DNA from: CAVQTK01 sp963716455
GTDB lineage: Bacteria > Pseudomonadota > Gammaproteobacteria > Coxiellales > Coxiellaceae
Direction: 5' to 3'
Assembly: GCA_963716455.1 (NCBI GenBank)
Contig: CAVQTK010000003.1
Span: 74,937-138,936 of the forward strand
Length of the DNA stretch: 64,000 nucleotides
Both the position numbers and the translations under genes were made by a program. Shown one piece after another: positions 61,546 through 64,000 of this stretch. How positions within the stretch are numbered: the stretch's first letter is position 1; every line of letters begins with the position of its first letter. The notes beneath the pieces were generated by a model that was not told where the DNA came from, did no database searches, and saw nothing but the letters and a program-made list of their open reading frames with translations.

Positions 61546-64000
61546 ATGCATCAAGACATAATTCAATTACTGCAAGTTCCTGATGTTGAAACTCGGTTAA
61601 ATATTATTCAAACTTTATCGCTCCCGTCCCTTGTTGATGGGCTCCTAGAACAGAAAAATAAGAGAAGTATTATTCTCTCTATTGCCCAGCACGCACCTAG
61701 CATGGAGGCTCTTTTTAGTAAACAGGAAGAAAAAAATTCCGTGCAATCCTTATCTATAATCAATAAGTTGTTTGAGAATTTGGCAGGAGATGGTAACGAG
61801 GTTGTGGGTTCCACCTTATATGAATTAATGAATAGCCATTCTCATGCCCCTTGGATGGCCAGGTTGATAGAGCTCATCCAGAGTGAAACTTTACTAAAAG
61901 CGTTATGCTGGAAAGGAAACTGGAGTGCGTTAATATTTAATGCTTTTCGTGGAAATCGTCCTCTTTGTAATGCGTTTATTGAGAAATTAGATGCCAAAAC
62001 TTTGGGGAAAGTTTGTCAGCAGGCAGACCAGAAAAAAAATACCCCTTTGCATTTACTGTTTCAACATCAGGATGAAGCAAATTGCATCCTGTTGTTAAAA
62101 AAATTGGAGTTAAAAGAACAGGAGTTAAAAGAACGTATCAGTCAAATATGTGATGAAGGGAGTTGGACTCCTCTGCATTTTGCCCTTCGACACCAAAATA
62201 TTCAGGTACTGCAATTCTTATTGAACCAAAATAATATTTCTCCTTGGTGGATACAGGGAATGCATGGTAGTTTGAATTCGATGTTGTTGTTGAATTATGC
62301 TGTAAAAGGTTTTGTTCATGATTTATTTACTAGTGGTCCGTACTTGAACCGCCCAAAAGAATCATTGCAAGAACATCCAGCCAAATTTCTTGCTTTTATC
62401 CACCGTCATGTGAACACAAAAAAAATACTTGATGCACATCGCTGGGTAGAATTAATTAAAACGGCTCTCAGCGATTATGATCCGGGGGACGATGTTGAAA
62501 AACAAAAAATCAGAGGAGAATTATCACTACTTCTGAGTGAAGTTTACTTATATTTGGAATATCACTCTGCAGGTGAGGAAAAGCATCCCGTGGATTATCG
62601 GATAAATATGCGTGGAGTTTATTTCTCCCTGAAGCAGCCTGGGCAATTAACCGCAGAACAAAATTTGCGGATTGGTGAAGAGCTCACTGTCATGTTAGGA
62701 ACCACTTATTGGCAGGCATTAGAGGCAAAAAGTGTAGAAGAACTCACCTTACCTAGTGATGCACGCTTATGGATTTCTTTGGTATATGCGCCGGATTGCC
62801 ATAGTGCTTTGTATCAGGGGCTACAACACTTTTTACAAGCGATTCGTCAAACTACCAAAGAAGGTACTGCTGAAGAAGATGTTACTGAAGAAAAAAGTAC
62901 TGTGATGATCAGGGAGGGTGCAAAAAGCTTGTTTTTAAATTACTTGCAAGTAGACGAAGAAAAATCGAATCATATATTACTGGATACGTGGTTAGAAGAT
63001 GAAAACAAACAGGACTCACTTATTCCGCAAAAACTGGCGCAAATAAAACAACGCTCAGAACAACTCAAACAATGGCAATGGCATGAATTCAGTCGTGAGT
63101 TGATGAAAAGCTTGAAACAGCCGCATACTGCAGAAGAAAGAGCTTTCTTTCTGATTCTTTTGCCTTTGAAATTTAAGTTCGAAATCGTAGCGAGTAGTAG
63201 TTACAAAGAAGCCCACCGGGTTCTTGATGCGTTGTTGAAAAAGTTAAATGAAGAAATTTCCTCACTTCAGGGGCATTCTACTTATTCATTGGGTTTAGAA
63301 CAAATAGAAAGTTCACTCCATACGATCAAAAAGCACGTTCCCTTGCCTGATTTGCCTAGAGAAGAAAAAATAATCGAGCATCCAGAAAATAACCCTCACG
63401 ATTTCTTTCCGAGTGAAATAAAAAGAGTAGAAAGGGAACCTTACAGAGAGGAGAAAACAAAACAACCCTCTGAAGAAACCTTATCCATACCGTTATTAAC
63501 TTACTCTATTTTTGCCTCTGAGGATGATGAGGATGAAAAATTTACACAATCACGAGAAATGAAAATAAATGCTGTTCATGATGAGATAAACTCTTTAAAA
63601 AGACAATCCCGGCTCGAACTCAGTAAAAAATTATTGCTGAAAATAGCCGAAAAAATTATTGAGCTGGATACGCATAGCCGTTCTTGTCTGCGAGCGCCCA
63701 GCAGTCAAACTACTTTGAGGCGCAAATGTGATTTATTATTGGAGTTATATTTTGAATTTAAACATTTAATCAATTCACAATTTACTTCGTCATCTGCTAC
63801 TGAAGTTATAACGTATTTAAATCGGTTAAAGCAAACAGAAATTAAAATTTTTTGTTATTGGTTTGGAACGAGTTCGTTTTCATTATCGCCTTGTTCTTTG
63901 TTTGCAAAGACAAGACAAACTAGCACTATAATTTTGATCAATCAGGTTTATGAATATACTAAACCTTTAACGCGACAACAAAATTGGGAGTTATCAATTG
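61546..64000 (+). CDS. Ankyrin-repeat protein, cut by window edge, effector candidate
   Basis: ATG 61546 with AAAGAGG eight bases upstream; the frame is open to the right edge, 818 codons without stop. No signal peptide. Ankyrin-like repeats lie near residues 160-235 (QKKNTPLHLLFQHQDEANC then GSWTPLHFALRHQNIQVLQ with FLLNQNN). Before them is a helical region (LNIIQTLSLPSLVDGLLEQK). After them comes a long charged part with coiled-coil-like helices (QKLAQIKQRSEQLKQWQWHE near 490), an acidic segment (SEDDEDEKF near 660) and helices beyond 680. No enzymatic motif recognised in the visible part. Ankyrin proteins of this size in Legionellales are often secreted; here that is inference. Confidence 0.75.
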   Translation, partial: MHQDIIQLLQVPDVETRLNIIQTLSLPSLVDGLLEQKNKRSIILSIAQHAPSMEALFSKQEEKNSVQSLSIINKLFENLAGDGNEVVGSTLYELMNSHSHAPWMARLIELIQSETLLKALCWKGNWSALIFNAFRGNRPLCNAFIEKLDAKTLGKVCQQADQKKNTPLHLLFQHQDEANCILLLKKLELKEQELKERISQICDEGSWTPLHFALRHQNIQVLQFLLNQNNISPWWIQGMHGSLNSMLLLNYAVKGFVHDLFTSGPYLNRPKESLQEHPAKFLAFIHRHVNTKKILDAHRWVELIKTALSDYDPGDDVEKQKIRGELSLLLSEVYLYLEYHSAGEEKHPVDYRINMRGVYFSLKQPGQLTAEQNLRIGEELTVMLGTTYWQALEAKSVEELTLPSDARLWISLVYAPDCHSALYQGLQHFLQAIRQTTKEGTAEEDVTEEKSTVMIREGAKSLFLNYLQVDEEKSNHILLDTWLEDENKQDSLIPQKLAQIKQRSEQLKQWQWHEFSRELMKSLKQPHTAEERAFFLILLPLKFKFEIVASSSYKEAHRVLDALLKKLNEEISSLQGHSTYSLGLEQIESSLHTIKKHVPLPDLPREEKIIEHPENNPHDFFPSEIKRVEREPYREEKTKQPSEETLSIPLLTYSIFASEDDEDEKFTQSREMKINAVHDEINSLKRQSRLELSKKLLLKIAEKIIELDTHSRSCLRAPSSQTTLRRKCDLLLELYFEFKHLINSQFTSSSATEVITYLNRLKQTEIKIFCYWFGTSSFSLSPCSLFAKTRQTSTIILINQVYEYTKPLTRQQNWELSI

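Noticed and set aside
1..64000. tRNA, rRNA, CRISPR array or prophage
   Set aside because: No cloverleaf with a conserved TTCGA arm, no regularly spaced repeats and no integrase or phage structural genes were seen by eye.

Overview
The window is one continuous stretch of AT-rich bacterial chromosome. Its gene content points to a Legionella/Coxiella-type gammaproteobacterium (order Legionellales, probably host-associated), although the genus cannot be fixed by eye. Support for this includes an LbtU-type porin, a Thiobacillus-type GshA, HemJ, a surE-nlpD-rpoS block, a full heptose/Kdo lipopolysaccharide gene set, and several large orphan proteins with ankyrin repeats, coiled coils or unusual enzymatic motifs of the kind seen among translocated effectors. 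No tRNA, rRNA or CRISPR was seen.

Region by region. 1-5.3 kb: a DMT exporter (cut by the left edge), a fused trehalose-6-phosphate synthase/phosphatase and a GH15 glucoamylase-like enzyme, separated by a long hairpin element. 5.4-8.9 kb: parE with a small DUF4282 membrane protein, then waaA. 9-13.2 kb: tolC, hemL, rubredoxin, hemJ and an erpA with an acidic insertion. 13.2-17.6 kb: gshA (frameshifted)-gshB-rsmJ, djlA, tsaC. 17.6-23.9 kb: a small protein, rdgB, two pilin-like genes, aminopeptidase P, surE-nlpD-rpoS. 24-29.2 kb: a zinc-finger protein, waaL-type ligase, a putative transferase, hldE, hldD.

29.3-42.4 kb is accessory DNA: a PIN-like protein, a broken Rpn nuclease, MscS, an Lhr helicase scrap, a 975-residue protein with ADP-ribosyltransferase-like and SidE-phosphodiesterase-like motifs plus ankyrin repeats, two tiny basic proteins, three orphan membrane proteins and a roughly 1000-residue orphan whose 5' end is scrambled. 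42.5-48.3 kb: a core-LPS operon (waaC, a 2OG-Fe(II) oxygenase, a GT2 glycosyltransferase), photolyase and a coiled-coil protein. 48.3-52 kb: a cyclopropane-synthase-family methyltransferase (frameshifted) overlapping a DHCR24/TmsA-like FAD oxidoreductase, with a long structured leader, then a GIN-domain protein. 52-61.3 kb is housekeeping: pabB, tsaB, dapB, sodB, a 2-Cys peroxiredoxin, rnt, pyrC, an LbtU porin, nth. The window ends inside a large ankyrin-containing gene.

The most notable find is the protein at 32573-35500. It appears to carry an R-STS-ExE ADP-ribosyltransferase site followed by the H/E/H signature of the SidE phosphodiesterase domain, which is the enzyme pair that performs phosphoribosyl ubiquitination, in the reverse of the SdeA order and joined to ankyrin repeats. 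Also notable are the candidate 10-methyl fatty-acid locus, two MITE families, a hairpin family, a PmrA-box-like site, and several single-base frameshifts (some in homopolymers) that could be real decay or assembly error.
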